DNA of 45,211 nucleotides. It comes from Planctomycetota bacterium (lineage in GTDB: Bacteria; Planctomycetota; Brocadiia; Brocadiales; Brocadiaceae). Shown here in pieces: positions 1 to 8,092 of this stretch (position 1 is the stretch's first letter; every line of letters begins with the position of its first letter). A program made the position numbers and the translations under genes. Under the pieces are notes generated by a model, which saw only the letters and a list, made by a program, of their open reading frames with translations, ran no database searches and was not told where the DNA came from. The stretch is taken from positions 1 to 45,211 of the forward strand of contig JACRII010000122.1 of assembly GCA_016235875.1 (NCBI GenBank). Reading direction: 5' to 3'.

Positions 1-1857
1 AGCCTGAGCGAGTTCCTTTTTAATGGCATTCGTTTTATTATTCGCTGCCTTTGCAAGTTCTTTCTCAATACCGGCAATCTTGGCTTTCAAGTTTTTTACG
101 TCCGGGGCGGAAAGGATCATCTGGCGGACTGAGTCAATCCTGTTTTCTCCAAAGAACATGTGTTCCGTCCTGCAGAGTCCAATACCTTCTGCGCCTAATT
201 CGCGTGCCTTTTTTGCATCCGCCGGGGTATCGGCATTCGTCCTTACTTTAAGCTTGCGAATTTCGTCAGCCCATTTCATAAGCACGGCAAAGTCTCCGCT
301 GAGTCTTGGTTCAATGGTAGTAACCTGACCTAGCATTACTTCACCCGTGCTGCCGTCTATTGAAATATAATCTCCCTTTTTTACTAACTTGCTGCCCACC
401 TTAACGGTTTGACTTTTATAATCGACATTTAACGCACCGCACCCTGCAACACAGCACTTACCCATCCCCCTTGCTACCACAGCAGCGTGAGAGGTCATAC
501 CGCCACGGGTTGTTAAGATACCCCTGGCCACGTGCATCCCGCCAATATCTTCAGGTGAAGTTTCCTTTCTCACCAGAATTACCTTTTCTTTCTTTTCTGC
601 TAACTTTTCTGCATCTTCAGCGCTGAAAACCACCTTCCCCGTAGCTGCACCCGGTGAGGCTGGAAGCCCAACGGCGATAACTACTTTTTTTGCCTTGGGA
701 TCAAAGGTTGGGTGTAACAACTGGTCTAGTTCATTGGGATTGATACGGGAAATCGCAGTCTTTTTGTCAATCAGTCCTTCTTCAACCATATCTACAGCAA
801 TCTTAACAGCCGCCTGGGTGGTGCGTTTCCCGTTCCTGGTTTGCAGCATGAACAACCGGTTTTCCTGAATCGTAAATTCGATGTCCTGCACATCTCTGAA
901 ATGTTTCTCCAGGGTATTTTTATATTTAACAAGCTGCGCATAGACATCGGGCATTTCTTTCTCAAGATCTGCAATCGGTTCTGGGGTACGGATACCGGCA
1001 ACGACGTCCTCACCCTGGGCATTAATAAGGAATTCGCCGTAAAATTTGTTCTCGCCCGTCGAAGGATTCCTTGTAAAACATACACCTGTAGCGGAGTGAT
1101 TTCCCATGATTCCGAAGACCATGGCCTGGATCTTTACCGACGTTCAATTAAGACATTTTATTTCATAGAGTTGCCGATACTTTACGGCGCGCGGGTTATT
1201 CCAGGAGGCAAATACGTCATCTATTGCCTTCCGGAGCTGTACTTTTGGATCGCTTGGAAAGTTTTCTCGGGTTTCTTTCTTATAAATAGCCTTAAATTCT
1301 TCCACAATTTTTTTCAATTGGTCAGTCGTCAGTTCTGTATCATTTTTTACCCGAGCCTTCTTTTTATATTTATCAAGAATCTCTTCAAAATAGTGGCGTT
1401 CCACACCCATAACAACGTCGCCAAACATGGTGATAAACCGCCGGTACGCATCCCACACAAAGCGCTCGTTGCCCGTCTTTTTAATAAGCCCGTGAACGGC
1501 ATCGGGAGTTAATCCAAGGTTTAAAACCGTATCCATCATACCAGGCATGGATGCTGCGGCGCCACTTCGAACAGAAACCAGTAAAGGATTGTTTGGGTCA
1601 CCCAGTTTCTCCCCCATAAGTTTCTCCAAACGGAAAAGATTCTGTTCTACCTCTTCGGCAAGACCTTCAGGGTACTGTTTATTTTTCTTATAATATGCAT
1701 CGCAAACCTCTGTTGTTATTGTATATCCTGGAGGAACGGGAATACCCAGATTGGTCATTTCTGCAAGATTGGCGCCCTTGCCACCGAGCAGGTGTTTCAT
1801 ATCGGCCTTTCCCTCGGCAGAGCCGTTGCCAAAGAAATAAACATACTTAGGCGACAT
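1..1857 (-). pseudogene. ppdK: Pyruvate, phosphate dikinase, N-terminal two thirds, interrupted by an in-frame TGA and cut by the window edge
   Basis: PPDK interconverts pyruvate, ATP and phosphate with PEP, AMP and pyrophosphate in the cytoplasm. The reading begins at an ATG at 1855-1857. It shows the ATP-grasp nucleotide-binding region (GGKGANLAEM near residue 26, SVRSGAAASMPGMMDT near residue 100). After a TGA at 1144-1146 the same frame stays open to base 1, with FTRNPSTGE, the phosphohistidine segment GGMTSHAA (encoded near 485-510) and [10 protein letters not shown] at the start of the PEP-binding barrel. The full family length is about 880-900 residues, so the last third lies outside the window. 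The stop sits in a short cluster of unusual codons (1108-1155) inside an otherwise well-conserved protein. It could be a true nonsense mutation or a local sequence error. Identity is certain; whether the gene is functional is not. Confidence 0.9.
1144..1857 (-). CDS. ppdK: N-terminal ATP-grasp fragment of pyruvate phosphate dikinase, as would be translated up to the TGA
   Basis: This is the 237-residue product expected if the TGA at 1144-1146 terminates translation. It contains only the first ATP-grasp portion. It lacks the phosphohistidine domain and the PEP/pyruvate barrel, so it could not catalyse the full reaction. The sequence ends ...YRQLYEIKCLN, where family members as I remember them read roughly G-L-x-G-T before the V-N-x-Q-x-MVFG motif. 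I list it separately because an automatic annotation would call it as a gene. The real unit is probably the longer reading on the same frame. Confidence 0.5.
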   Translation of the reverse strand: MSPKYVYFFGNGSAEGKADMKHLLGGKGANLAEMTNLGIPVPPGYTITTEVCDAYYKKNKQYPEGLAEEVEQNLFRLEKLMGEKLGDPNNPLLVSVRSGAAASMPGMMDTVLNLGLTPDAVHGLIKKTGNERFVWDAYRRFITMFGDVVMGVERHYFEEILDKYKKKARVKNDTELTTDQLKKIVEEFKAIYKKETRENFPSDPKVQLRKAIDDVFASWNNPRAVKYRQLYEIKCLN

Positions 1858-2018
1858 CCAAACAACTCCTTTCCGTAATCAATAATTTTAAGACATTACA
1901 ACTACATGCAACTTGAATATAGTTAAAATGGTTAATTATGTTATCAAAAACAAATTTATCTGGCAAGATAATTTCATGGCAAATTTACAATACAAAATCA
2001 AAAAAACGTAACAGTTTA

Positions 2019-2472
2019 GCACCCCCGCCTGGCCCATAGGTGTTAAGTTAAGAAATTGTTGGGATGGCGTGGACTGTAGAGACGCCCGTGCCTGCTTGTG
2101 ATTCACAAGAGTACGAAAGTTACCGGAGATGTGGCAAGCCCTTGACAAACAGAACATTTGTCAAGGGCAAGCCACTTGTCCCCCGATGGCGGGGGGTAGG
2201 GGGGTGGAATGGCACAAGCAAGAATCCTGGCATACTTACAACCTGAATATCTATGTGTTTGTTCAGACAATAGCACACTATGCAATGAATGGTGAATCAG
2301 CCGTAGGGTTCAAGATGGAAATTCGTATCCGTAATGAAGGGATAGTTGAAGCGATGGATAAATCCAGTCCACCCCCTGCACCCCCGCTAGCGGGGGACAT
2401 GTAGGATGCAACATAAACAAGGGTTTGATGATTATTGATTCCTTAACTTAACACGTATGGGGGAGGGGGGTG
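2019..2472. repeat. MITE-like non-coding element with imperfect terminal inverted repeats and nested palindromes
   Basis: The left end (2019-2054) and the right end (2439-2472) are inverted copies sharing CTTAACTTAACAC followed one base later by TATGGG and a G-rich tail. Inside are a second inverted pair of G/C-rich blocks (about 2175-2212 and 2371-2402, each containing a CCCCCG...CGGGGG core) and a strong hairpin at 2131-2175. The hairpin has 12-bp inner arms GCCCTTGACAAA/TTTGTCAAGGGC, an AA/AA internal loop and a further 5 bp GTGGC/GCCAC. No convincing protein is encoded. The element lies between ppdK and tdh, so it separates two divergent genes. A non-autonomous mobile element is the best reading; a structured RNA is possible. 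Confidence 0.5.
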
Positions 2473-2509
2473 AACTGATACACATTAAAATAAAGGTTCA
2501 GGCTATAAA

Positions 2510-3547
2510 TTGAAGGCTATTATAAAAACAAAACATGCTAAGGGAATGGAATATAAGGAAGTAGCTGTTCCAAAGACAGGGACAAGGGACGTGCTTGTTA
2601 AGGTCAAGGTTGCTTCTATCTGCGGTACGGATGTGCATATCTTTGACTGGACACGCTGGGCGCAGCGCCGTTTCACGCCGCCCCGCATCATCGGTCATGA
2701 GTTCGTGGGGAACGTTACAAAGATTGGTGAGGAAGTGACACGCGTGAAGGTTGGAGATAGGGTTTCTGCCGAAAGCCATCTGACCTGCGGGCATTGTTAT
2801 CAGTGTAATAACGGATATTCAGAGGTATGCAGGAATTTCAAATTGCTGGGCGTAGATCACGACGGCGCATTTGCCGAATACCTAGTTTTGCCTGAACACG
2901 TCCTGTGGAAAAACGACCATAAAATTCCGGATGAATGGGCAACCATCCAGGAACCCTTTGGAAATGCCGTTGATACCGTTTTGGCTGAGGATGTCTCGGC
3001 AAAGACGGTTTTGATTCTTGGCGCTGGACCAATCGGGCTTTTAGCCACAGGTATTGCCAGGGCATGCGGCGCCTCGTTGATAATCGTCTCTGATCCAAAC
3101 AATTACCGTCTGGCTATTAGCAAGAAGATGGGGGCGAATATCGGCGTCAATCCAAGAAGGCAGGATGTTACACAAATTGTCATGGAAGCCACGAAAAATA
3201 ACGGAGTGGACGTTGTTCTGGAATTTTCCGGCAATAATCAGGCGCTGAATCAAGGCTTGAAGGTCATTACGCCCGGAGGGAGAATTTCCATTTTGGGTAT
3301 TTATGAAAGGCGTGTTAATATTGATCTAAATAAAGAGGTTGTTTTCAAGAAGATTCGTATTTATGGGATTACCGGCCGCAAGGTATTTTCCACGTGGCAC
3401 AAGACCTCTCGTTTCTTATCAACAGGGCTTGTCGACCCGACTCCCGTCATTACTCACCGGTTTCCATTAAAGGACTATGAAAAGGGCATGAAACTCATGA
3501 AGGATGGAAAATGTGGAAAGGTTATTTTAAATATCGTAACCCCTTAG
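2510..3547 (+). CDS. tdh: L-threonine 3-dehydrogenase (zinc-dependent, MDR family)
   Basis: Predicted to oxidise L-threonine to 2-amino-3-ketobutyrate with NAD+, the first step of threonine catabolism to glycine. The 345 residues match the usual length. Visible features are the catalytic zinc ligand in ICGTDVHI (Cys38), GHE (H63-E64 region), the structural-zinc cysteine cluster TCGHCYQCNNGYSEVC near residue 93, the Rossmann glycine motif GAGPIGLLA near residue 170, and the family-typical ending ITHRFPLKDYEKG. The start is TTG at 2510, giving MKAIIKTK, as expected for the family; no strong ribosome-binding site precedes it. The TAG stop lies inside the inverted end of the next element. Other medium-chain polyol dehydrogenases are possible, but the overall pattern is Tdh. 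Confidence 0.9.
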   Translation: MKAIIKTKHAKGMEYKEVAVPKTGTRDVLVKVKVASICGTDVHIFDWTRWAQRRFTPPRIIGHEFVGNVTKIGEEVTRVKVGDRVSAESHLTCGHCYQCNNGYSEVCRNFKLLGVDHDGAFAEYLVLPEHVLWKNDHKIPDEWATIQEPFGNAVDTVLAEDVSAKTVLILGAGPIGLLATGIARACGASLIIVSDPNNYRLAISKKMGANIGVNPRRQDVTQIVMEATKNNGVDVVLEFSGNNQALNQGLKVITPGGRISILGIYERRVNIDLNKEVVFKKIRIYGITGRKVFSTWHKTSRFLSTGLVDPTPVITHRFPLKDYEKGMKLMKDGKCGKVILNIVTP

Positions 3548-3923
3548 TTCTTTGAAAAATTAAGCAGCGATACGGTGTTGCTAAAAACTGTTCAAGCCGA
3601 TGATATAGTCTCTTTTTGAGCCTGAGGAAGCATTCTGGGCTTATATGGCTCTTTTTCTCTGACAACCGGAGGACATCCTTGAGCAACCGAGAGAGTTTTT
3701 TCGAAAAACTTTCCATTGGTTTGACTGCTGGTTATCGATATATGCTATGTGATGCGTATTCTTTGAGTCTACCATTGGGTTGTATCCAGTTCCAACTCTT
3801 GCAGAGTTCACGGGAAATATAGCTCCTGCCTCTGAGAAAATGTTGATCGATTAGCGCTTTAATAAAGACTACATCGTCAGCATGAAGCCTTCGTAAGCGG
3901 TATTGGAATACAATGGTCTTCAA
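3525..3923 (-). pseudogene. Broken DruA/DUF4338-like reading followed in frame by a transposase-like tail
   Basis: A TTG start at 3921-3923, preceded by AAGGAG at suitable spacing, opens a reading of about 63 residues. Its segment ISRELCKSWNWIQPNGRLKE resembles the N-terminal signature of DUF4338 (DruA) proteins. TAA at 3732-3734 ends it. The same frame continues with KKLSRLLKDVLRLSEKK...RLYHRLEQFLA, which resembles a charged helical segment near the end of IS66-type transposases. The intact DUF4338 family is several hundred residues, so most of the gene is missing. Either a deletion fused two genes or both pieces belong to one family I cannot resolve. The unit is entirely inside the 20-bp inverted repeats. 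Confidence 0.45.
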
Positions 3924-4021
3924 TAAAGGTCTCCTTATCTCAGAAGACCTTTATACCAGAAATGGTTTTGTGACGCTGCCTTTTTTCTCTAGTTTTCGCT
4001 TTTAATTTTTCAAAGAACTAA
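3544..4021. mobile_element. Small insertion-type element with perfect 20-bp terminal inverted repeats
   Basis: TTAGTTCTTTGAAAAATTAA at 3544-3563 recurs as an exact inverted copy at 4002-4021, bounding 478 bp. Similarity continues weakly inward. The interior carries a broken minus-strand reading that starts like DruA/DUF4338 proteins. The left end overlaps the stop codon of tdh without changing its product. No target-site duplication was obvious in the flanks. The structure fits a deletion derivative of a transposable element. I cannot name the IS family from sequence alone. Confidence 0.6.
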
Positions 4022-4558
4022 AGTGTTACAATTAAGATAATGTGTCTCCATTTCAGGTCTAAAAATATTATTAAATCCTTGTCCCAGGGCTATCGCCGCC
4101 CTGGGCTATACTCTTTCAGCCCTTCGGGCTTTACCTCAAAGAGAAAAGCTCTCTGCCTTAATTCAGTGACATTGCCCATCAAGGGAAAGAGAGTTACCTT
4201 GCCCACTGTGGGAGAGGGTCTGGATGAGGGATATTTCTGCTGGTTCTATCGTCGTCCATTGAACCAGCATAAAAGATACTTTAAAGATTGTTAAAAAACA
4301 ATCCCAAAAATTAAATAGCACATGACGAGGAATCCCTAATCGGTATTGTATCTGCCTGGAACTTATGTTATATTTAGTATCTTTACAAGAACATTTTGAC
4401 AATTTAATTGTATAGGAATTTTCATTTTATTTAAGCGGGTTATACGATGCATGGCATAGAAAATCCCCCTTAGAAAAGGGGGACTTAAACGGAATAATTT
4501 AGCAAGAATGAAGGTAAGTTAATTCAAATATCGAATTTCGAAATTTAAGGGATAAGAC
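4022..4558. other. Gene-free stretch with hairpins
   Basis: No supported gene. It holds an inverted repeat CCCAGGGC/GCCCTGGG at 4083-4105 next to a small AGCCC-TTCG-GGGCT-like hairpin near 4118-4131. A second hairpin, TCCCCCTT/AAGGGGGA, lies at 4464-4483. The short open frames here do not resemble proteins. The second hairpin type recurs in this window (near 22015), and it may be a terminator or a scattered repeat. Confidence 0.5.
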
Positions 4559-5176
4559 ATGTTACGTGGAATTATATTTGATATGGACGGCACGCTTACG
4601 AAACCCAACGTGGACTTTGCTGCGATTGAGCGGGAAATTGGCCAAAAAGTGGGGTTCATTATTGATTATGCAGAGAGGTCGAGTCCTGAGGAGCGTGCAA
4701 GGGCATTAGAAATTCTCGAACGCCATGAGGCAAAGGCGGCAGTCGAGTCTGAGCTTAATGAAGGTGTGCTGGAGATGCTGGAATTCGTTTCCAAAAAGAA
4801 GTTAAAAAAGGCGCTTTTGACCAGAAATTCACGCAAATCAGTGGATACGGTTCTCCGAAAACATAATCTGCATGTGCATTTTGAGTATATTGTCAGCCGG
4901 GAAGATACAAAACCTAAACCAGCTCCTGATCCCATTTTTTTGCTGAGTAAAAGAATGAATGTCCATACCGATCATTTGTTAATGGTCGGTGATTACAAAT
5001 ATGATATTATGTGCGGCAAGGCGGCTGGGACAAAAACAGCGCTGCTCCGTTACAGAGAGTATGTCGAAACCGAGATATCTCCTGACTTTGAAATAAACAG
5101 TATCAGGGAGGTTATTCATATTATTGAGCATTTCGAAAAAGTTGGGGCAGGACTCAAAGGGAGACGCAGTGTATAA
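4559..5176 (+). CDS. HAD-superfamily phosphatase, phosphoglycolate phosphatase-like
   Basis: A 205-residue cytoplasmic HAD hydrolase with all four motifs: DMDGT (nucleophile Asp8, acid Asp10), LLTRNS with Thr88, lysines in DTKPKPAPDP (118-120), and GDYKYD (Asp145, Asp149) for magnesium. The cap is small and helical (residues about 15-75), as in phosphoglycolate phosphatase and beta-phosphoglucomutase relatives. The substrate cannot be told from sequence. The ATG at 4559 follows AAGGGA. Its last codons overlap the GTG start of the following LolA-like gene, so the two are probably translationally coupled, although the proteins act in different compartments. Confidence 0.8.
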   Translation: MLRGIIFDMDGTLTKPNVDFAAIEREIGQKVGFIIDYAERSSPEERARALEILERHEAKAAVESELNEGVLEMLEFVSKKKLKKALLTRNSRKSVDTVLRKHNLHVHFEYIVSREDTKPKPAPDPIFLLSKRMNVHTDHLLMVGDYKYDIMCGKAAGTKTALLRYREYVETEISPDFEINSIREVIHIIEHFEKVGAGLKGRRSV

Positions 5177-5873
5177 AAACAGATTGATTGTGTTTACGCT
5201 TTTAATTGCAGCTATTTTCGTTTTCAATACGCTGGTTTTATCCAGTGAGATTTCTAAGCCGAAAAATCTTGGTGATATTCTTTCTGAGATGGAAAAGGCC
5301 AATACGGCATTTAAGACACTCAAAGCAAGTATTGTCTATACCCGTACGATTACCCTGCTTGAATCCACAGAAATTTCTGAAGGCGAGTTAAGCTACAAAA
5401 AGCCAAAAAGGATGTATCTGAAATTTTACCCGCCCCGCAACGAGGTGAATGTTGTGGATGGAAAATATGTATGGGTATATCATCCGTCAGAGAAACAGGT
5501 CGAGAAATATGAGATGATCAACAGCAGACAATCCTCGCAGGGTGTGAGTTTTTTTGAGTTTGGGTATGGTGAATCAGTGGAAGCGGCAAAAAAGGATTAT
5601 ACGATTACCCTGCTGGATACGAAGGAAGACGGCAAAAAACGGTTTTATATACTCGATTTACAGCCGAAAGACCCTAAGGCGCAGTATTCAGACATCCGGT
5701 TATGGGTAGAGGAGGGGGTCTGGCTGCCGGGCAGGATAGAACTCTATGAAAGTCAGGGAGAGGTGGTTAATGTAATTGAGCTTAAAAATATCAAGCTTAA
5801 CAAAGGCATGTCCGACAAGATCTTCATATTTGATGTGCCGCGAGGTGTAGAGGTTGTTGAGTTATTTAAATAG
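5169..5873 (+). CDS. LolA-like periplasmic outer-membrane lipoprotein carrier family protein
   Basis: The reading is open from 5124, but the best start is GTG at 5169. It has AAGGGAG just upstream and begins VYKNRLIVFTLLIAAIFVF, a clean signal peptide. The mature part (about 205 residues) has the LolA-type half-barrel character: FKTLKASIVYTRT near the start, GELSYKKPKRMYLKFYPP, DGKYVWVYHPSEKQVEKY and a C-terminal strand-rich half. LolA chaperones lipoproteins between inner and outer membranes; related proteins share the fold without that role, so I do not assign a gene symbol. The start overlaps the stop of the HAD gene by 8 bases. It has no lipobox, so it should be soluble periplasmic. Confidence 0.7.
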   Translation: MYKNRLIVFTLLIAAIFVFNTLVLSSEISKPKNLGDILSEMEKANTAFKTLKASIVYTRTITLLESTEISEGELSYKKPKRMYLKFYPPRNEVNVVDGKYVWVYHPSEKQVEKYEMINSRQSSQGVSFFEFGYGESVEAAKKDYTITLLDTKEDGKKRFYILDLQPKDPKAQYSDIRLWVEEGVWLPGRIELYESQGEVVNVIELKNIKLNKGMSDKIFIFDVPRGVEVVELFK

Positions 5874-6233
5874 TGTTTGAACGAAAACTAACAAAAAACT
5901 GTCATTTCGAGCGTAGCAAGAAATCTTTTGGCCATTGAAATTACGTAGCGCAGCATAGCCGCAACTAAATTGACCACCCCTCTTTCCCCTCCTTCTCATG
6001 GAGGGGATGAAGGGGAGGTAAAAAACTTACAACAAAAAGAAGTTTTTACAAGGTAATACTATAATATAGTGAACGCTAAAAGAAAGTTGTCATTGCGAGG
6101 GCGATAGCCCGAAGCAATCCCTGCTTGAGATTGCTTCGCTGTCGCTCGCAATGACTATTATATGTCAACTTATTTAAGACGTTTACTATAGTTCACCGCA
6201 GGGCGCGGAGAGCGCGGAGAAAAACACTTACAA
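5874..6233. repeat. Intergenic region with two long palindromic repeats
   Basis: At 5973-6019 is a pyrimidine/purine palindrome built from CCCCTC...CCCCTCC and GGAGGGG...AGGGGAGG. At 6089-6155 the outer arms GTCATTGCGAG and CTCGCAATGAC enclose inner arms GAAGCAATC (6111-6119) and GATTGCTTC (6129-6137). A related half-element beginning GTCATTTCGAG lies at about 5900. These have the form of dispersed REP-like elements. No gene is seen; the radical SAM gene that follows has no clear ribosome-binding site. Confidence 0.65.
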
Positions 6234-7712
6234 ATGAATATACTATTGATATACCCTGAATTCCCAGATACATTTTGGAGTTTCAAACACGCACTTAAAT
6301 TCGTACGCAAAAAGGCCGCCTTTCCACCGTTAGGACTGCTGACAGTTGCCGCAATGCTGCCGACGGAGTGGTCAAAGCGCCTGGTAGACGTCAATGTGAC
6401 AAAGCTCACGGATGAAGACCTGGCATGGGCGGATTATGCGTTTGTCAGCAGCATGGTTGTCCAGAGAACGTCGGCTCAGCAGATCATCAAGCGTTGCAAG
6501 GAACTTGGCGTCAAAGTGGTTGCCGGAGGGCCTTTATTCACGAGCGAGCATGAACAATTCGAGAATGTCGATCATTTCATACTCAATGAAGCAGAGCTAA
6601 CCCTGCCACCCTTTTTAGAAGACCTGAATAATAACTGCGCCAGGCGAGTATACAGCACATCTCATTTTGCTGACATTCAAAAGACTCCAGCGCCTCTTTG
6701 GGAATTAGCCGATTTGAAACAATATGCCTCGATGAGCATACAGTACACCCGTGGTTGTCCATACCACTGCGAGTTCTGCAACGTGACGTCATTATTTGGA
6801 CGAAATCCACGCACCAAAACTCCCGAACAAATTGTTGCCGAGTTGGACAGTTTCTATCGTATGGGGTGGCGCGGGTCCGTATTCTTCGTAGACGACAATC
6901 TCATCGGGGACAAAAAAAGCCTTAAGAACGAATTGCTGCCTGCTTTAATCAATTGGCAGAGAGAACATGTGCCGATACCGTTTAACACGGAGGTCTCCAT
7001 CAATGTGGCCGACGATGAATCCCTGATGCGAATGATGTCCGAAGCAGGCTTTAACACAGTTTTTGTCGGGATCGAGACTCCGGATACGGAGGGCCTGGCA
7101 GAATGTAACAAGAAACAGAACAAAAACCGTAACTTAGTTGAAGACGTGCGGCGTATTCAGCGCGCCGGGCTGCAGGTACAAGCAGGCTTTATCGTAGGCT
7201 TTGACACGGATACGAAATCTATCTTTCAACGGCAAATTGATTTTATACAGAAAAGCGGGATTGTGTCGGCGATGGTTGGCATGCTTCAGGCGCCGAAAGG
7301 GACACGGCTTTACGAACGTCTAAAGCAAGAGGGACGTTTGCTCGGGCAGATGTCGGGGGACAATTTAGACGGCACAACGAACATTATCCCGACCATGGAC
7401 ATTGACACATTCCGGGAAGGATATAAGAAAATATTGAGACACATTTATTCACCCGAAAACTATTATCAGCGCATAAAGACCTTCTTCCGGGAATATAAAG
7501 CGCCAAAGATTAAAGCACAATTTAAATTCAATGATATACTGGCGTTATTTCGCGCCATCTACCACCTCGGTATCCTTGGCAATGAACGCGTCCAGTTTTG
7601 GAAACTCTTGTTATGGACGTGCTTCCATCGTCGCGAATTATTACCCCTGTCCGTTACCCTTGCAGTTTACGGCTACCATTTCCGCAAAGTGAGTAAATTA
7701 CACGTCCTTTAA
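6234..7712 (+). CDS. Radical SAM enzyme with N-terminal B12-binding-type domain and C-terminal DUF4070-like region
   Basis: A 492-residue protein in three parts. Residues 1-140 form a Rossmann-like cobalamin-binding-type domain (MNILLIYPEF, PPLGLLTVAAMLP, VKVVAGGPLF). No canonical DxHxxG histidine motif is visible, as in several relatives. Residues 165-370 form a radical SAM barrel with the cluster motif C175-x3-C179-x2-C182 in RGCPYHCEFC. Residues 380-492 resemble DUF4070. The architecture is shared with the hopanoid C-2 methylase HpnP and other methylases or C-C bond-forming enzymes, so a methyltransferase on a lipid or other hydrophobic substrate is a fair guess. I would not assign the hopanoid substrate. 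No biosynthetic neighbours are present. It stands alone ahead of a small secreted protein 22 bp downstream. Confidence 0.85.
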   Translation: MNILLIYPEFPDTFWSFKHALKFVRKKAAFPPLGLLTVAAMLPTEWSKRLVDVNVTKLTDEDLAWADYAFVSSMVVQRTSAQQIIKRCKELGVKVVAGGPLFTSEHEQFENVDHFILNEAELTLPPFLEDLNNNCARRVYSTSHFADIQKTPAPLWELADLKQYASMSIQYTRGCPYHCEFCNVTSLFGRNPRTKTPEQIVAELDSFYRMGWRGSVFFVDDNLIGDKKSLKNELLPALINWQREHVPIPFNTEVSINVADDESLMRMMSEAGFNTVFVGIETPDTEGLAECNKKQNKNRNLVEDVRRIQRAGLQVQAGFIVGFDTDTKSIFQRQIDFIQKSGIVSAMVGMLQAPKGTRLYERLKQEGRLLGQMSGDNLDGTTNIIPTMDIDTFREGYKKILRHIYSPENYYQRIKTFFREYKAPKIKAQFKFNDILALFRAIYHLGILGNERVQFWKLLLWTCFHRRELLPLSVTLAVYGYHFRKVSKLHVL

Positions 7713-7734
7713 TTTTATAACAGGAGAACAATCC

Positions 7735-8067
7735 ATGAAGAAACTGATCGTGCTGATGGTTTTGAGTTTGTTTGTATGTGGTGTTGCAAAGACAACGATT
7801 GCAGGCGATATTTATGGGTATGTGCACGATACTAATGGTAAAGGTTTGCCTGGGGTTCAGATATCTAGTAAAGACGATTATAAAGTTTGTAGTGAAAAAA
7901 CATCTGGTAGTGGCAGTTATTACCTTTCTTTAAGTGTCGGAAGTTATACAATCAAATATGAAAAAGAAGGTTATCAAACTCAAAATAGTGATATAAATTT
8001 ATTAAAGAATGAAAGAAAATCTATAGAGATTGTTGTAATGGTCGCAAACCCAATTCCGATTAATTAA
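7735..8067 (+). CDS. Small secreted protein with carboxypeptidase-regulatory-like (beta-sandwich) domain
   Basis: 110 residues. An N-terminal signal peptide (MKKLIVLMVLSLFVCGVAKTTIAG) precedes one domain starting GDIYGYVHDTNGKGLPGVQI. This has the pattern of carboxypeptidase regulatory-like domains: G-x-V-x-D-x-x-G-x-P-L-x-G-V, then the SGSYYLSLSVGSYTIKYEKEGY strand-turn-strand. Such domains are adhesive or structural modules in secreted proteins; here the domain is the entire protein. The ATG at 7735 follows AGGAG at good spacing. It lies between the radical SAM gene and the cyclic-nucleotide pair. Its role is unknown, and the cysteine in KVCSEK is not part of a recognisable motif. Confidence 0.65.
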   Translation: MKKLIVLMVLSLFVCGVAKTTIAGDIYGYVHDTNGKGLPGVQISSKDDYKVCSEKTSGSGSYYLSLSVGSYTIKYEKEGYQTQNSDINLLKNERKSIEIVVMVANPIPIN

Positions 8068-8092
8068 TTTCAAAATAATAGAAAGGAGTCTT

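Noticed and set aside
792-1085. Minus-strand 97-residue reading downstream of the PPDK stop
   Set aside because: It is out of frame with PPDK. The PPDK motifs continue in the original frame through this interval.
1144-1146. TGA as a selenocysteine or recoded codon
   Set aside because: PPDK is not known as a selenoprotein, the position is not catalytic, and neighbouring codons are also abnormal. I did not find a convincing SECIS-like hairpin.
841-1512. Plus-strand 223-residue open reading
   Set aside because: It lies opposite the PPDK gene, whose motifs are unmistakable on the minus strand; it is a shadow.
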